In this document: in pieces, positions 41,301-49,723 of the stretch | How the letters are laid out: the number at the start of each line of letters is the position of its first letter | How positions within the stretch are numbered: position 1 is the stretch's first letter | Assembly (NCBI GenBank): GCA_013433145.1 | Contig: CM024182.1 | Coordinates: 6,896,974 to 6,960,973, forward strand | Direction of reading: 5' to 3' | DNA from: Ascaris suum | Taxonomy: Eukaryota; Nematoda; Chromadorea; Rhabditida; Ascarididae | DNA length: 64,000 bases | Made by a program: the position numbers and the translations under genes | The notes under the pieces: generated by a model | Database searches by the model: none | Told to the model about the DNA's origin: nothing | Seen by the model: only the letters and a program-made list of their open reading frames with translations

Positions 41301-43261
41301 GGACGAAGCGGGAGGAGTGTGGTGAAAGCGGTGGGAGGAAGAGGTGGGGAGCGCAGATCGAAGAGAGAAGAAGAAATGGAGCTCGCGGAAAACATCACTT
41401 TCTTAACACTGTATTCAATGTTTGTGAGAATGCGGAGCTATTGTCACTCCATGTGAAAATGACATCAAAGCTGAAGGCTGTGTAAGGTACACACCTACGT
41501 TAGGCGTTTACCTGCTCAAGTTGATGCAAGGAAGATGGTGGTAAGAAACCTGCTGGCGTCTACTGAATTAAAATATACAGTTATGCGCTTACGGAATGAG
41601 TCGGAGCCAGCGCCATCCTCCACTCCTCTTGTCACCTTCCCAGCCACCTGTTTGAGAGGGTCGAACAGGTCGAAATCTTCATCAGCACCACCGACAGACT
41701 CTTTTACCTTCTCAACACCCACTTCTCCAGCATCCTTCACTTTCTTCACTGCTTCATGTGCCGCAGTTCCGAGTGCTTCACTTGCACCTTTCACTGCACT
41801 GGATGTTGTGTCGTAGGCGGTATAAGCAGCACCCCCCAGTGCTTCACCCACACCTTTCAGGGTATCGGATGTCGTGCCATATGCTGTATGCATAGCACCT
41901 TCGACTCTTTCACCGGCCCCTTTCAAAGCATCAGCTGTCGTATCGTAAGCGGCATGGCCTAAATCAGATAGCTTATCGTATTCGTCTTCGAATTTTCCCT
42001 CAGCAAGACCGACCGCTTCACGGCCTTTTTCACCGACACCATGTACTGCTTCGGCACCCTTTTCATAAGCAGCTTCGATGCTTTCCTTAGCTGTCTCAGC
42101 TACGTCTCGTGTCTTCTCTTTGATCCCCTCGGTAGCTCCAACCACTGTCCCAAAGACATCACGAGTGCCTTCTTTGACACCATCAGCGGCCTCATGTGCC
42201 GCACCCGTAACAGTATCATAGGCACCTTGCACGCTTCCTTTAGCACTAGTGTATAAGTCATCAGCCTTTTCAGTGACAGCACCAAGAGCACCTTGGCCGG
42301 CTTCCTTTGCATCACGGGCCATACCGGCTACACTATCATACGCATCGTCAGCTTTTTCATGTACAAGATGAATTGTCTCGCCGAGAAGATCACTGGTTGC
42401 ATGAGCTGCCGTTAATGTTTTTTCTTCGACAGTCTTTACCGTATCTGCAGCAGTTGTATAAGCTGCATGTGCAGCCTCGGAGGCTTTATCCTGAGCTGCT
42501 TTAGCCGTATCACTTACGGCACCAACTATATCATGTGCTACCTCGGTTGCTTTCTGTTCAGCTGATTTTGTGGTATCGGCTGCACCTCCATAGATATTAT
42601 GAGCCGTATCGCTCACAGTATCAAATACCGATTTAGCTGCATCTGCAGCTGCAGTGGTTGCACCACTTACTTTCTCGTATCCTGAAAAAGGCGTTACGTT
42701 AATATAACACAATCAACGATTTATTCATATAAAAGCAATAAGAACATGATGTCTCTATAGAATAAGCTGTGAAACAACAACTTTGCACCTATGCTGTAGA
42801 CTTATTTGATTTTTTGCCTCAAGGAAGGATTCAACGAAACATTTGAAAGGTAAGCCTCTGAGCCAAGCTTTTTTTTTGAGGATTCTACGGCAATAAAATT
42901 CATCATCCTTTAATCTTTAGTTTTTCCTCTTCCTCAACGACTTCCTAACAAAGAAGAATTCCTAGTATTAGTATTAGATGAAGCGTAAGTCAAATAAAAA
43001 GCGCGACGGTTAGGAAGCCAGTTTCAAATGACGGGATTTTCAACCGAATGCAACCATATGTATTATGGTTATGTTCTACTCAAGACCACAGGCAATTTCA
43101 ACCTTCTTTAGTGCTACGGAAAGTCTCGTTCTATTGAACAGGTTAACAGGTCAGAAAAGGTTAAGAGGTGAGGTTATACCTGAAGCGGCAACATCGGAAA
43201 CCCGTTCAAAAGTGCTTTCAGCGAGTTCGCTCGCCCTTGGCAACACGTGCTGCTGATCCAT
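12345..43261 (-). CDS. Reticulon, long isoform with amphipathic-repeat N-terminus
   Basis: Proposed coding exons in transcript order are 43261-43180, 42681-41593, 39319-39210, 38643-38582, 38198-38089, 34637-34551, 15456-15249, 14790-14652, 13929-13860, 13046-12941 and 12405-12345 (TAA). All junctions have GT/AG and matching phase, giving 707 residues. Residues 1-27 are a short leader, about 28-390 an Ala/Thr/Lys/Glu-rich amphipathic repeat region, about 391-513 an acidic, proline-rich linker (RPPTPPKELDDEDV, PPPPYKG), and about 514-707 the reticulon homology domain. Reticulons form membrane hairpins that curve ER tubules and sheets. The start ATG follows TTTCAG and CTCAG sites within 35 nt, suited to a 5' UTR or spliced-leader acceptor. 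A further in-frame exon at 40,553-40,663 would give 744 residues. The family is certain; the complete exon chain is inferred. The orthologue in C. elegans would be ret-1. Confidence 0.8.
16507..16594 (-). CDS. Alternative first exon of reticulon (short isoform, Trp/Cys/Gly motif)
   Basis: An open frame from ATG (16594) ends at a GTGAGT donor in phase 1 and joins the reticulon exon at 15456 to give ...NNEKE-V-LDLIYW. The 29 codons include MHFDARRLWCGGDHSKYRR and a second internal ATG (MLMKNNEKE). The frame is open further upstream to a TAA about 50 nt before the ATG, with no good acceptor, which favours a first exon over an internal one. The predicted product has 223 residues. It could instead be an untranslated leader if the inner ATG is used. 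No transcript evidence. Confidence 0.45.
17225..17450 (-). CDS. Possible alternative first exon of reticulon
   Basis: An open frame of 75 codons from ATG at 17450, with a further in-frame ATG near the end (MTKLISI), reaches a CTATAG|GTGAGA donor in phase 1. It would therefore join in frame to LDLIYW at 15456. The region before the last ATG is rich in His, Phe and Cys with no motif; the real start may be the inner ATG, giving MTKLISIV-LDLIYW. A near-duplicate of the donor segment (TGATATCTCTAGGTAAGG) lies just downstream. Phase fit alone occurs by chance one time in three, so this is weakly supported. Confidence 0.28.
18884..18953 (-). CDS. Alternative first exon of reticulon (minimal short isoform)
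   Basis: ATG at 18953 starts 23 codons (MAQSKNRRSANKSWEPAKDF then IGR), ending AGA-G|GTAGAC in phase 1. Spliced to 15456 it reads DFIGR-V-LDLIYWRDPKK, the typical short, basic leader found in the smallest reticulon isoforms. The predicted product is 217 residues, the usual length of a short reticulon. No acceptor precedes the ATG, so a separate promoter just upstream (about 19.0-19.3 kb) is likely. It is the best supported of the short 5' ends together with the one at 23,503. Confidence 0.65.
20169..20205. repeat. (GA)n microsatellite
   Basis: About 18 GA dinucleotides followed by a purine-rich stretch to about 20,270 (GGGGAAAAG and similar). Confidence 0.97.
20470..20640. repeat. Degenerate AT-rich tandem repeat
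   Basis: Irregular copies of TATAACGTAATATTTTGATC and CTATAATATTTTGATC. Non-coding. Confidence 0.75.
22440..22745. repeat. Degenerate AT-rich repeat
   Basis: Many imperfect copies of TAGTATTGATTAATA and TAATATTAATA-like strings, including TACTAGTACTGGTACCAGTA, a near palindrome. Non-coding and of low complexity. Confidence 0.6.
23323..23503 (-). CDS. Alternative first exon of reticulon with an added membrane segment
   Basis: ATG at 23503 opens 60 codons beginning MAETNTNDGNLIIRTF and ending KERKQ-G|GTAAGC in phase 1, which gives ERKQ-V-LDLIYW after splicing to 15456 (254 residues). Residues 16-50 are strongly hydrophobic (SLISFIVRTSIRFG, then ITIGLIASVVITLYAVG), so this form would have a membrane segment or short hairpin before the two standard reticulon hairpins. 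The frame has coding-like composition. It is probably driven by its own promoter because no acceptor precedes the ATG. Confidence 0.68.
24007..24037. repeat. Perfect 14-bp inverted repeat, 3-nt loop
   Basis: TTGCAATTCATGCA, then TAT, then TGCATGAATTGCAA. It lies about 0.5 kb upstream of the alternative first exon at 23,503 (reading on the minus strand). It may extrude a hairpin or be a palindromic binding site. Confidence 0.9.
24996..25010. repeat. C15 homopolymer tract
   Basis: Fifteen C preceded by CCCTCCCCT. Confidence 0.95.
25341..25425 (-). mobile_element. tRNA-derived SINE-like element
   Basis: On the minus strand the segment reads CATAGCTCAACGTTTAAAGC (A-box-like, with a GCTT/AAGC-type D stem) and 24 nt later GAGTTCATTCCC (B-box-like), then CACCTACATGCG. 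It aligns along its whole length with the element at 46,531: CATAGCT, AAAGC-TTCG, GTTCATTCC and CTAC are shared at the same spacing, and similarity runs past the tRNA-like part into ACTTTATGATGAG against AGTTTTCATTAAGATGAG. Two dispersed, diverged copies with common flank point to a short interspersed element, not a lone pseudo-tRNA. Confidence 0.45.
32053..32110. other. tRNA-like relic
   Basis: On the plus strand, GGTAGGTGGTTAAAACG resembles a D arm and ACTGC-CTGTTGT-GCAGT forms a perfect 5-bp, 7-nt anticodon arm with T33 and anticodon GTT (Asn). On the minus strand, TAGGTTTGATCCTAG resembles a B box. No complete cloverleaf forms in either direction, so this is at most a decayed tRNA or SINE fragment. 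Confidence 0.25.
34551..34637 (-). CDS. Linker exon of long reticulon isoform
   Basis: An 87-nt exon between TTTCAG and GTAAGT, encoding SVISDRPRSILKHSGQGP followed by WFDFKSVDPR. It ends in phase 1 (C), so the join to the reticulon domain reads DPR-L-LDLIYW. This is the last exon unique to the long form before a 19-kb intron that contains all the short-isoform first exons. The Ser/Arg-rich part is a plausible phosphorylation site region, but nothing specific can be named. Confidence 0.65.
34750..35420. repeat. Degenerate 48-49 bp minisatellite
   Basis: About 13 diverged units with a period of 48-49 bp. The unit resembles AGCCATATACCGTACACC, then a GA-rich part and TCCTATACCAGACATT. The AGCC or AGCG landmark recurs near 34,907, 35,001, 35,146, 35,191, 35,240, 35,289, 35,338 and 35,387, with intermediate weaker units. 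It lies in the intron immediately upstream of the linker exon at 34,637. Mixed 48/49 spacing breaks any reading frame, so it is not coding. Confidence 0.7.
35922..35940. repeat. G19 homopolymer tract
   Basis: The longest mononucleotide G/C tract in the window and the only one with G on the plus strand. It is followed by AGGAGGAATAG. Confidence 0.95.
38089..38198 (-). CDS. Proline-rich acidic linker exon of long reticulon
   Basis: A 110-nt exon bounded by TTTAG and GTAAGT. It encodes GGFDDMEPRPPTPPKEL, DDEDVKPTSI and DVGPPPPYKG. PPTPP and PPPPY-type stretches are candidate SH3 or WW domain ligands, and the acidic run recalls the acidic N-termini of other reticulons. Phase 2 in, phase 1 out. 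It sits 75 bp from a long (TA)n tract in the adjoining intron. Confidence 0.7.
38273..38359. repeat. (TA)n microsatellite
   Basis: An almost pure TA dinucleotide run of about 86 bp in the intron between two linker exons of the reticulon gene. The tyrosine/isoleucine open frames across it are artefacts of the repeat. Confidence 0.97.
38582..38643 (-). CDS. Short acidic linker exon of long reticulon
   Basis: A 62-nt exon with TTTGCAG before and GTAAGT after, encoding SPKEEKTDDSLVRLEDEPKA plus a split Pro. It enters in phase 0 and leaves in phase 2, matching its neighbours at 39,210 and 38,198. The sequence is low-complexity, acidic and probably disordered. Confidence 0.65.
39210..39319 (-). 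CDS. Linker exon of long reticulon
   Basis: A 110-nt exon between ATTTCAG and GTAAGT, encoding SLPDEPVGLSIESSTYG, RGSSPDEHTFDRKG and PLTIP. Its first two bases complete a codon begun at the end of the repeat exon (41,593) or of the proposed cassette (40,553); both end in phase 1, so either splice keeps the frame. It is Ser/Asp-rich and probably unstructured. Confidence 0.65.
40385..40396. repeat. C12 homopolymer tract
   Basis: A 12-nt C run in the reticulon intron, about 160 bp from the proposed cassette exon. Confidence 0.95.
40553..40663 (-). CDS. Proposed in-frame cassette exon of long reticulon
   Basis: A 111-nt segment between ATTACAG and GTGCGC. In the required frame it encodes DTVRSEVAGVHDQIDSLIQK, then MHEDAEDAQAYIATQQ: a charged, heptad-like helical sequence with GC-rich third positions, in contrast to the surrounding intron. 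It begins with two bases completing a codon and ends in phase 1, the same phase as both flanking exons (41,593 and 39,319), so it can be included or skipped without a frameshift. Against it: the donor is not consensus at +3 to +6, and the open frame is only about 65 codons. It probably extends the amphipathic region if real. Confidence 0.45.
41593..42681 (-). CDS. Large exon of 22-residue amphipathic repeats (LEA/synuclein/perilipin-like)
   Basis: A 1,089-nt exon, open for 363 codons, with TTTTTCAG before and GTAAGC after. The protein is rich in Ala, Thr, Lys, Glu, Asp and Gly with almost no Trp or Cys. It is built of 11-residue periods pairing into 22-residue units, clearest near its C-terminal part: HAAYDTTADALKGAGERVEG, HTAYGTTSDTLKGVGEALGG and YTAYDTTSSAVKGASEALGT are successive units. 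Such 11-mers form long amphipathic helices in LEA proteins, synucleins, perilipins and exchangeable apolipoproteins, which act at lipid surfaces or as desiccation protectants. The exon ends in an acidic patch (GGADEDFDLFDPLKQVAG). It is spliced to the reticulon domain through linker exons. The repeat identity is clear; the cellular role is inferred. Confidence 0.85.
43180..43261 (-). CDS. First coding exon of long reticulon
   Basis: ATG at 43261 begins MDQQHVLPRASELAESTF, then ERVSDVAAS, and ends TCA-G|GTATAA in phase 1. The next exon at 42,681 supplies GA to make Gly and continues YEKVSGATTAAADAAK, so the amphipathic pattern is continuous across the junction. TTTCAG sites at about 43,283 and 43,297 precede the ATG closely and would suit a spliced leader or the end of a 5' UTR intron. 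Confidence 0.72.
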
Positions 43262-43282
43262 GTCTGAGGACAACGAAGAAGT

Positions 43283-43305
43283 CTGAAATGTAGTCTGAAA
43301 GTACA
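43283..43305 (-). promoter_or_regulatory. Candidate trans-splice or 5' UTR acceptor sites
   Basis: Reading on the minus strand, ACTTTCAG and ATTTCAG occur in succession, followed by CTCAG right before the ATG. In nematodes such sites directly upstream of a start codon commonly receive a spliced leader. A cis-spliced upstream non-coding exon would look the same. Confidence 0.4.
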
Positions 43306-45406
43306 ATAACGTAACCCTTAGCCTTAACACTCAATTATTTCATTGCGATAATCAAAGTCAACATATATGGGAAAATTTTTCTAAAGAAGCACAATGGGGT
43401 TTTCGGGGGTTTTTTTTGCAAATAAAAAAAAAATCAAAACACGTGACAGTTAGTAAATATTAAGATCACTTTATTCAACTTAGTTTTCATCTATCACTGG
43501 ACTATGAAGCAAGAAGAAAACAAATAAAGATGCAAGGAATAATGCAAGACGAACGCAAGCAGAGATAGAAACTATGAGTTAGGAAGAAAACAAGCGCAAC
43601 AATGCGAGCGAGGAATTTGAAATTTGAGTAGGAAACAAGCGAATGATTCACTTATGAAAGAGATGATTATAGCTGCTTTTAGCCTCATTAAAGAACTATT
43701 ATTGAATACCGTTATAATCTGTTGCCAAGCAAGTGTATAGCATTAAATCGTCAATAAGGATAATTATCCTTTCTAATCGGCGCTATTTGCATATAATCTT
43801 TCTAATCGATGCTATCTACATATAATCTATGATAAGATCCACGCTAATAAATCGATAGGAAAATAACTTAGTAATTAAAAAATATATGCAAAGTTTGAGA
43901 AGATTCATCGAGAAATAAATAGCAATGTGCGCAGATCTGTTCAAATATGCATCATCTATTTTATCCGTGTGACGTAATGAACAACTGATAAAAAAATAAC
44001 ACCTTTATCACCTCTATAAATTTGATTAAATTGATAACTTATCTATATATCAAGCACAGGTAGAGTTAGATATAGGCAATTAATATTATTGAGCAATAGA
44101 GGTATCTTAAGGTACAGGTGCAATGTAATGTCTAAATAATGTCAGCTATTAATACATATTATATGCATAATAAAATGTTTTACTCTATAAAAATCAAATA
44201 ATTGAATTTTGCGATGAATGAATTTTAATGATCACTCTCGAAATCGAGGAGCAAAATTTGGGAAAAAAAAAATCCACTAAAATGTTCATTTCATTACAAT
44301 TTTTTGCGAAAGAAAAAAGTAGAAAAAATGAAGGAAAAAAAACGAAAACGATATTTTTCAAGAAATTTAAAAAAAAACAATGATGAAAGAATGAGAATTA
44401 AAAGATAAAAAACGATTTCTTCGAATTTTTCTTTTTCTCAATAAATACTCCACTAAATTGATTAATGCTGAAAAGGTGGAAATACTTTAGTGCATACTTA
44501 ATTTACTGCATACTTAAATACTTAATAACTTTTTGTGTGTGTTTTTTTTTCTTAATTGTTTAGATTTTTTTTTTGGTTTTTGAATAGAAATGTCATATTA
44601 TTTCATTAGAAGATCAAATGATATAGATCGATTTTCAAAGAAATATACTCTGACATTTAATGCACTATTGGACTCATGAATTGTTATTCATAAATTGTTT
44701 CATTGCAAAAAAAAAAATGTTGTGAAAACAAAAAACAACTCAGAGGGTAACATTGTTCAAATCATCTGAAATGATTCATTTTCGATATATTTTCATTCGA
44801 GGATCCGAAAACATACAGACACAATCATATAGAGTATATCGTTGATGCAGCAATAAATATTGGAGTCTTAAATGTTTTTGCAATCATAAACATATAGCAA
44901 TAACAGAAAAACAATTTTTTGGGTCATAGTTAAATAGAATATCGTGCATTGCAATGTGAAAAATTTGTTACATATGTGATATGCAATAAATGAACTCATT
45001 AACGAAAGAAATATACATATTGCATTAAAAAGTGTTGTGTTGAAAACGTACAGTTGTAATTTAAATCTTATACTATTCATTAATTGTAATCTTTGACGGA
45101 AACTAACTTAAATACTAATTAAAATAATTGTAAATCTTTGAAAGTAATTAGAAGAGATGATTAGACACAATCGAAATTGTTTATATTGAAGAGTATTGAA
45201 CAAGCAAAAATATAGGGGAAAATTTCATAGAGAAGAATTACGAATGAATTAGATCCAAAGTATTTGTTGAGAATTTTTATTACTTACAGCCGAACGATGG
45301 ATGTTTTAATGAGATTTAATTGGTTTATTAACTGAAATATTTACTTTTAGGCGCAAAGTATGCAATATTATCTTTACTAAATGAGCGGAAAAAAAAGGAC
45401 ACAAAT

Positions 45407-45411
<5 letters not shown>

Positions 45412-45482
<71 letters not shown>

Positions 45483-45486
45483 TATA
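45412..45486. repeat. (TA)n microsatellite
   Basis: About 75 bp of TA with a single interruption near 45,475. Confidence 0.97.
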
Positions 45487-46530
45487 ACTTCAGCGCATTA
45501 ATTAAAATGCATCCTTTAAGCGATTCTATCGTAGTTTTTTTTGAAAATTTTTCACAATGTTTTTCGTAAATACAATAAAAAATAACAATAACGATAGATG
45601 AATAAGTTGAAGAAAAACAATACGAATATAAACTTAGAGAGATTGATCAATTAAAAAAAAAAATTATCAATCATCGACTCGAAGAAAATCGAGAAAAATA
45701 TTAAAAAATTAATCGTTAGAAAAGAACTGAAGAAAAAATAAATTTCACCAAAACGAAATAAATAAAAAAAATTGCTTAGTTGAATATTTACGTTTGAAAT
45801 GCAGAAAATATTACATTCAAATGAATTCTATAATCATTTCAATTATAGATAAAGGTTGATTTTACTTGATTCAACACATATAAAATAGAGACATAAAACT
45901 TGCAAATATTGTAAATTTTGCAATCATCTACTGAGTATCTTAACTTGCAATAGCTAATATTTCAGTATTGCAAATTTTGCAATCATCTTTTAGGTATCTT
46001 GGGTTATTAACAGCTAATACTTCAATATTTTCCATTGATTTTTTTTACATGCGTGAACCTTCGTGAAACTTGACGTTGCATTGAAAAATGATTGCGAAGT
46101 TAATTATTGTTCATTACTTAGCAATCAACGAGTAATGGTGGTAAATTAAAAAGACGATAAGAAAGAAAATGATGAAAGAACCGGTTTTCTATGCTGGAAA
46201 AAACTGTGATTATAACTTTGCAATGCTCTTGAATCAACAATCAACTGATATTACGAAACATTCATCATTCTTGTTCGGACTTTAAAAAAAAAGTAAATAT
46301 TCAAGTAATGACACAAAACTTTTAAGTTATTGAAGGTCAGCATCTAATTGTTGCGTTCAGACAACTTGAACAACTGAACGACGCAGTAGGGCAGTCTCTT
46401 TAATGAAAGCATGTAGGATAAACTCATCAGCAATTCTGCACAATCATGAACGATGGTCGGAACAGCTGGTTCGAGTATAAATACCCATGCTGGTCAGCGA
46501 GCAAACTTTGTTGCCGTCTAAGAAGTAGTC

Positions 46531-46620
46531 GCCATAGCTTGGTGATAAAGCATTCGCTCGGCAAGCCAGATGCTAGGGGTTCATTCCTATCTACGCACAA
46601 AGTTTTCATTAAGATGAGGA
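46531..46620 (+). mobile_element. tRNA-derived SINE-like element
   Basis: CATAGCTTGGTGATAAAGC (46,533-46,551) resembles an A box, with GCTT pairing AAGC as a D stem; GGTTCATTCC (46,578-46,587) resembles a B box, one base shorter than consensus, inside a TAGG/CCTA stem. The anticodon region is degenerate. The same arrangement and flank occur on the opposite strand at 25,341-25,425. It may retain RNA polymerase III promoter activity but is not a functional tRNA. Confidence 0.45.
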
Positions 46621-48964
46621 GAATTTGAAGACCACAATGAAGACCTGCAACGGATCTTAGGTCTTATGTCCAGCAATAATTCAATCTTGTTGGTCATAAG
46701 CAAACGACATCAAATTAGCATAACGACTATCAAAAATTTGCTCAGCTCAGCAAATATTAAGGAGAAAAGTTGTGGGACCATGCAGCTGGAGGTAAGAGTT
46801 GATTTTAGCGAGAATAAATTATTTCACTAGAATCCTCCCCCTTTCGTATTGGTATAGAAAAAACAAGTACCATATTTTTTGGCTATTCTCATTAAATAAA
46901 AGGCAAAAAAATCTAGCATATCCATGTAAAAGTCTAGTAATATTATGGCTAACGCCTATCATTTTGTTTGCAAAATTTAATGCAAATATTTTTTGTAATG
47001 TGAATATCATTTATGCTTTCGTATATGTGCACTCTCAATCTACAAAGCAAACCATTAGTGATCACCGAAACAATGTGTTTTTTTTTCATATATTTTGATG
47101 GGTTGAAGGTTAGTCGAAGGGTCAACTAAAAAACGCGTCGCAATGGGCCGAATGGCCGATCACAAATGTCGTTCATCGTTTACGTGATGTGCGCGCAAAT
47201 GGGCACGAATGGCAGCCATAAAAGAATGCTTGCTTTATGAATGCAAATATGGTGAACAGAAATGGAAATGAAAATTTTTCGTTGCCAAATTTGCATTGCA
47301 AATTTTACGGTACCAATTTTGCAGTGGAAATGCCGATTTTGCTTCAAAAATTTCTAGATGCCATTTTTAGCGTGGATTCTATCCAGAATCTTTCACAATT
47401 TTGCTTCAAAAACTCTTCTGAATAAAACATCCCAGAAGATATTCCGATTTGTGCCTTCCCGTAGTTAAATTTCGGCTGCTCAGAAATGTTGTATCATAAA
47501 GAATGTTCTGCAAAGCTTCCAGCTCCCTCTTGTAGAAGTCTGGAATCTATTTCCTACCGGTATCGTTAATGCACCCGCTCCTTCGTATTTCAAACTGCAA
47601 TTGAGTTATTTTGACCTTCATGCTATTACGGCTTTTATATATTGGATGTCTTTTCACTCGGATTGTTGCTCTACGAGCGTCTTGCTCTTCCTTATTAACT
47701 ATGGTCATTCAATTTTATCCCCGATATGCGCACTCCGGCCCTGACCCTTGCAAAGACAACGCGTCATGTGCAGAGGGAGCTAGAAGCATACTGATGTTCT
47801 GTAATCAAACGCGCTCTCCTTCTATAGGCACCGATCCTTGCCTTACGGCATTTATAGACAGTATATTCTATCCAATGATCATAACTTGTCTGCTCGGCAC
47901 AAAAGCAGTTGATCTATGATTTATTGATCGCCCCTTATATTATGAAGATCAAAATATCGAAAAATTATTTCCGCTTTCATAAAACTAGAGAAAGTTGATG
48001 AAATGGAAGAAATTTAAAAAAAAAAACATTACTCGCAGGCATGTGGGAATTAAATTATATAGGAAATCATAGAATTAAATGGAATTAAATTGAAATAAAC
48101 ATAAATATCCGAATAAAAAATAGACGAGATGAAGAAACAAACTATGAACAACCTAATGTACGTATAGATAAGAGGAATCATCATCGTAATAGCAATATGC
48201 CAGTGGGGCAAATCAGCTTCCTTTTTAAATGACTAATAGTGAATCATAGCGTCTTAAAATGTGCTCCTATTTATTATTGATCGATGAAAAAATCATCTAA
48301 GAAAAATTTCAGCATAAAATATGAAAATTTATGAAATTTGAAATTTTGAATCTAAGAAAAAAAAATAATGATATATAATAAGATAAAAAATTTAAAAAAA
48401 AAAAGATAAAAATAAAACTACGAAAGAAATAATAGAACAAAAAAAAAATCGATAAAAATTCGTATAGAATTTCGTTCATTTTACGAGGAAGAATTTCAAT
48501 TTTTGAAATAATAAAAGTGGAATTATATCAAATAATATATCAAAAAATTTTTTTTCGAATCGAAAATGAATGTAACGAAAAAAAAAATTGCGCAGATAAA
48601 TTTGCTTGAAAATCCGAATTTTTTCATTTGTGTTCAATAAAAATCAATGCCAATTACATAGAAATTTCTCAGCATTTCATTTAAAACCCCCCCCCCCTTT
48701 TAGTGACAATACACTCATAAGAGTGGAATATCACTTAGTTTGTTCAAGGGCGCATCTTGCACCTTCCAATCGCGCAAAAAATGTTGACTGACGTGTCATA
48801 GCGGAGAGGCAAAAACATATATGTTGTCATCACTAGGACGACTGACGTCGCCAATTTGAGGTGATGAAATTCGGCAATCGTTTATCATCATTCATACTTC
48901 AAAATAGTTCGAAAACAACTTGAAACAACTTAGAGTTCGGGATTCACCGCCATCAAACCTCCCT

Positions 48965-48980
48965 CCCCCCCCCCCCCCCC
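48965..48980. repeat. C16 homopolymer tract
   Basis: Sixteen C between CCCT and AACATCCCTC. It is followed by about 180 bp of DNA with raised GC content. Confidence 0.95.
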
Positions 48981-49300
48981 AACATCCCTCTTGAGGTCCC
49001 CACTGCGGGACACCCCACATAAAGACGACTCATAGGTTTTGAACCATAGGGACTCCGCGTCGGTAAAGTCTCCCACCAAAGCAAGTGATTTTCTGGAAAA
49101 ACCCCTTCCAACGTGGAGCTTCCACGGCTCTCCTCATCTCAATAAGGGATGCTAGGAAGCGACTTTTGCCATCATAGGTTGAAAAAAATTCTCCATATTG
49201 TAGCCCCAGTTGTGTGAGGAAACTGCGTGAGGCAAAATTTTCGAACAAAATACGCTGAAGGGAAACGCGTTAGAAAAGCAGCAATTCTTTGGAAAAGAGG

Positions 49301-49629
49301 ATAGACGGATATAATGGACATATTCAGAGAGCAACGGAAAACAGTAAAGAGTGTGGAGCTGGACATATGCTCAATGTCGATAATTTGTGAAGAAATTCGT
49401 CCATTTGCAATCAAACAAATTATTAGGATTTGACAGAATTGCAAAAAAATATAACATGCAAATTGAGAAAAAAAAATTCAATTGTGCTAGAACTGTGCGC
49501 TCTCTTTTTTTTTTAAATTGCATTACTTCAACAGCAAAGCACCTTAAGAAATGGAAATCTGCGAACGTAATAGTCATACATAAAGAAAAAGGCAATGTAA
49601 AAATTGCATTAGATTACAGATTTGTATAG
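49301..49629 (+). pseudogene. Decayed RTE-type LINE reverse transcriptase fragment
   Basis: The frame from about 49,387 reads NKLLGFDRI, corresponding to the NKAPGPDGI motif of LINE reverse transcriptases, and after about 45 residues HLKKWKSANVIVIHKEKGN and DYRFV, corresponding to the P-x-x-W-K-x-A-x-V-I-x-I-x-K-K-G-(x)-NYRPI block. Just upstream, in another frame, IICEEIRPFA matches the EEIR linker that precedes this motif, so a frameshift separates them. A TAG follows DYRFV and the catalytic FADD region is not found. The order and spacing fit RTE-clade elements. It is a short, inactive relic. Confidence 0.6.
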
Positions 49630-49723
49630 GAAAAGCCTTCGTTGCATGTGGAAATTTGTTGAACGTTATCATTGCGCAGTAAGTTATATTGCACTGAAGA
49701 CGAAAATACAATATTGCAATCTA

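Larger units (their letters stand above)
43306..49300. other. Region upstream of the long reticulon start
   Basis: AT-rich and without a supported gene. It contains the (TA)n tract at 45,412, a SINE-like element at 46,531, a patch of TTGC/TTTTGC-rich degenerate repeats at 47,260-47,420, a plus-strand open frame at 47,611-47,919 without recognisable homology, and C tracts at 48,687-48,697 and 48,965-48,980. The promoter of the long isoform should lie at the left edge. Confidence 0.5.

Noticed and set aside
46531..46620. Functional tRNA gene
   Set aside because: The anticodon arm does not pair properly and the B box is one base short; a related diverged copy elsewhere fits a SINE better.
47611..47919. 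102-codon plus-strand frame with hydrophobic start and six Cys
   Set aside because: The length is expected by chance several times in this window, with no family resemblance and no splice support.
49030..49248. 72-codon minus-strand frame beside the LINE relic
   Set aside because: No reverse transcriptase or endonuclease motif could be identified, and the length is within chance.
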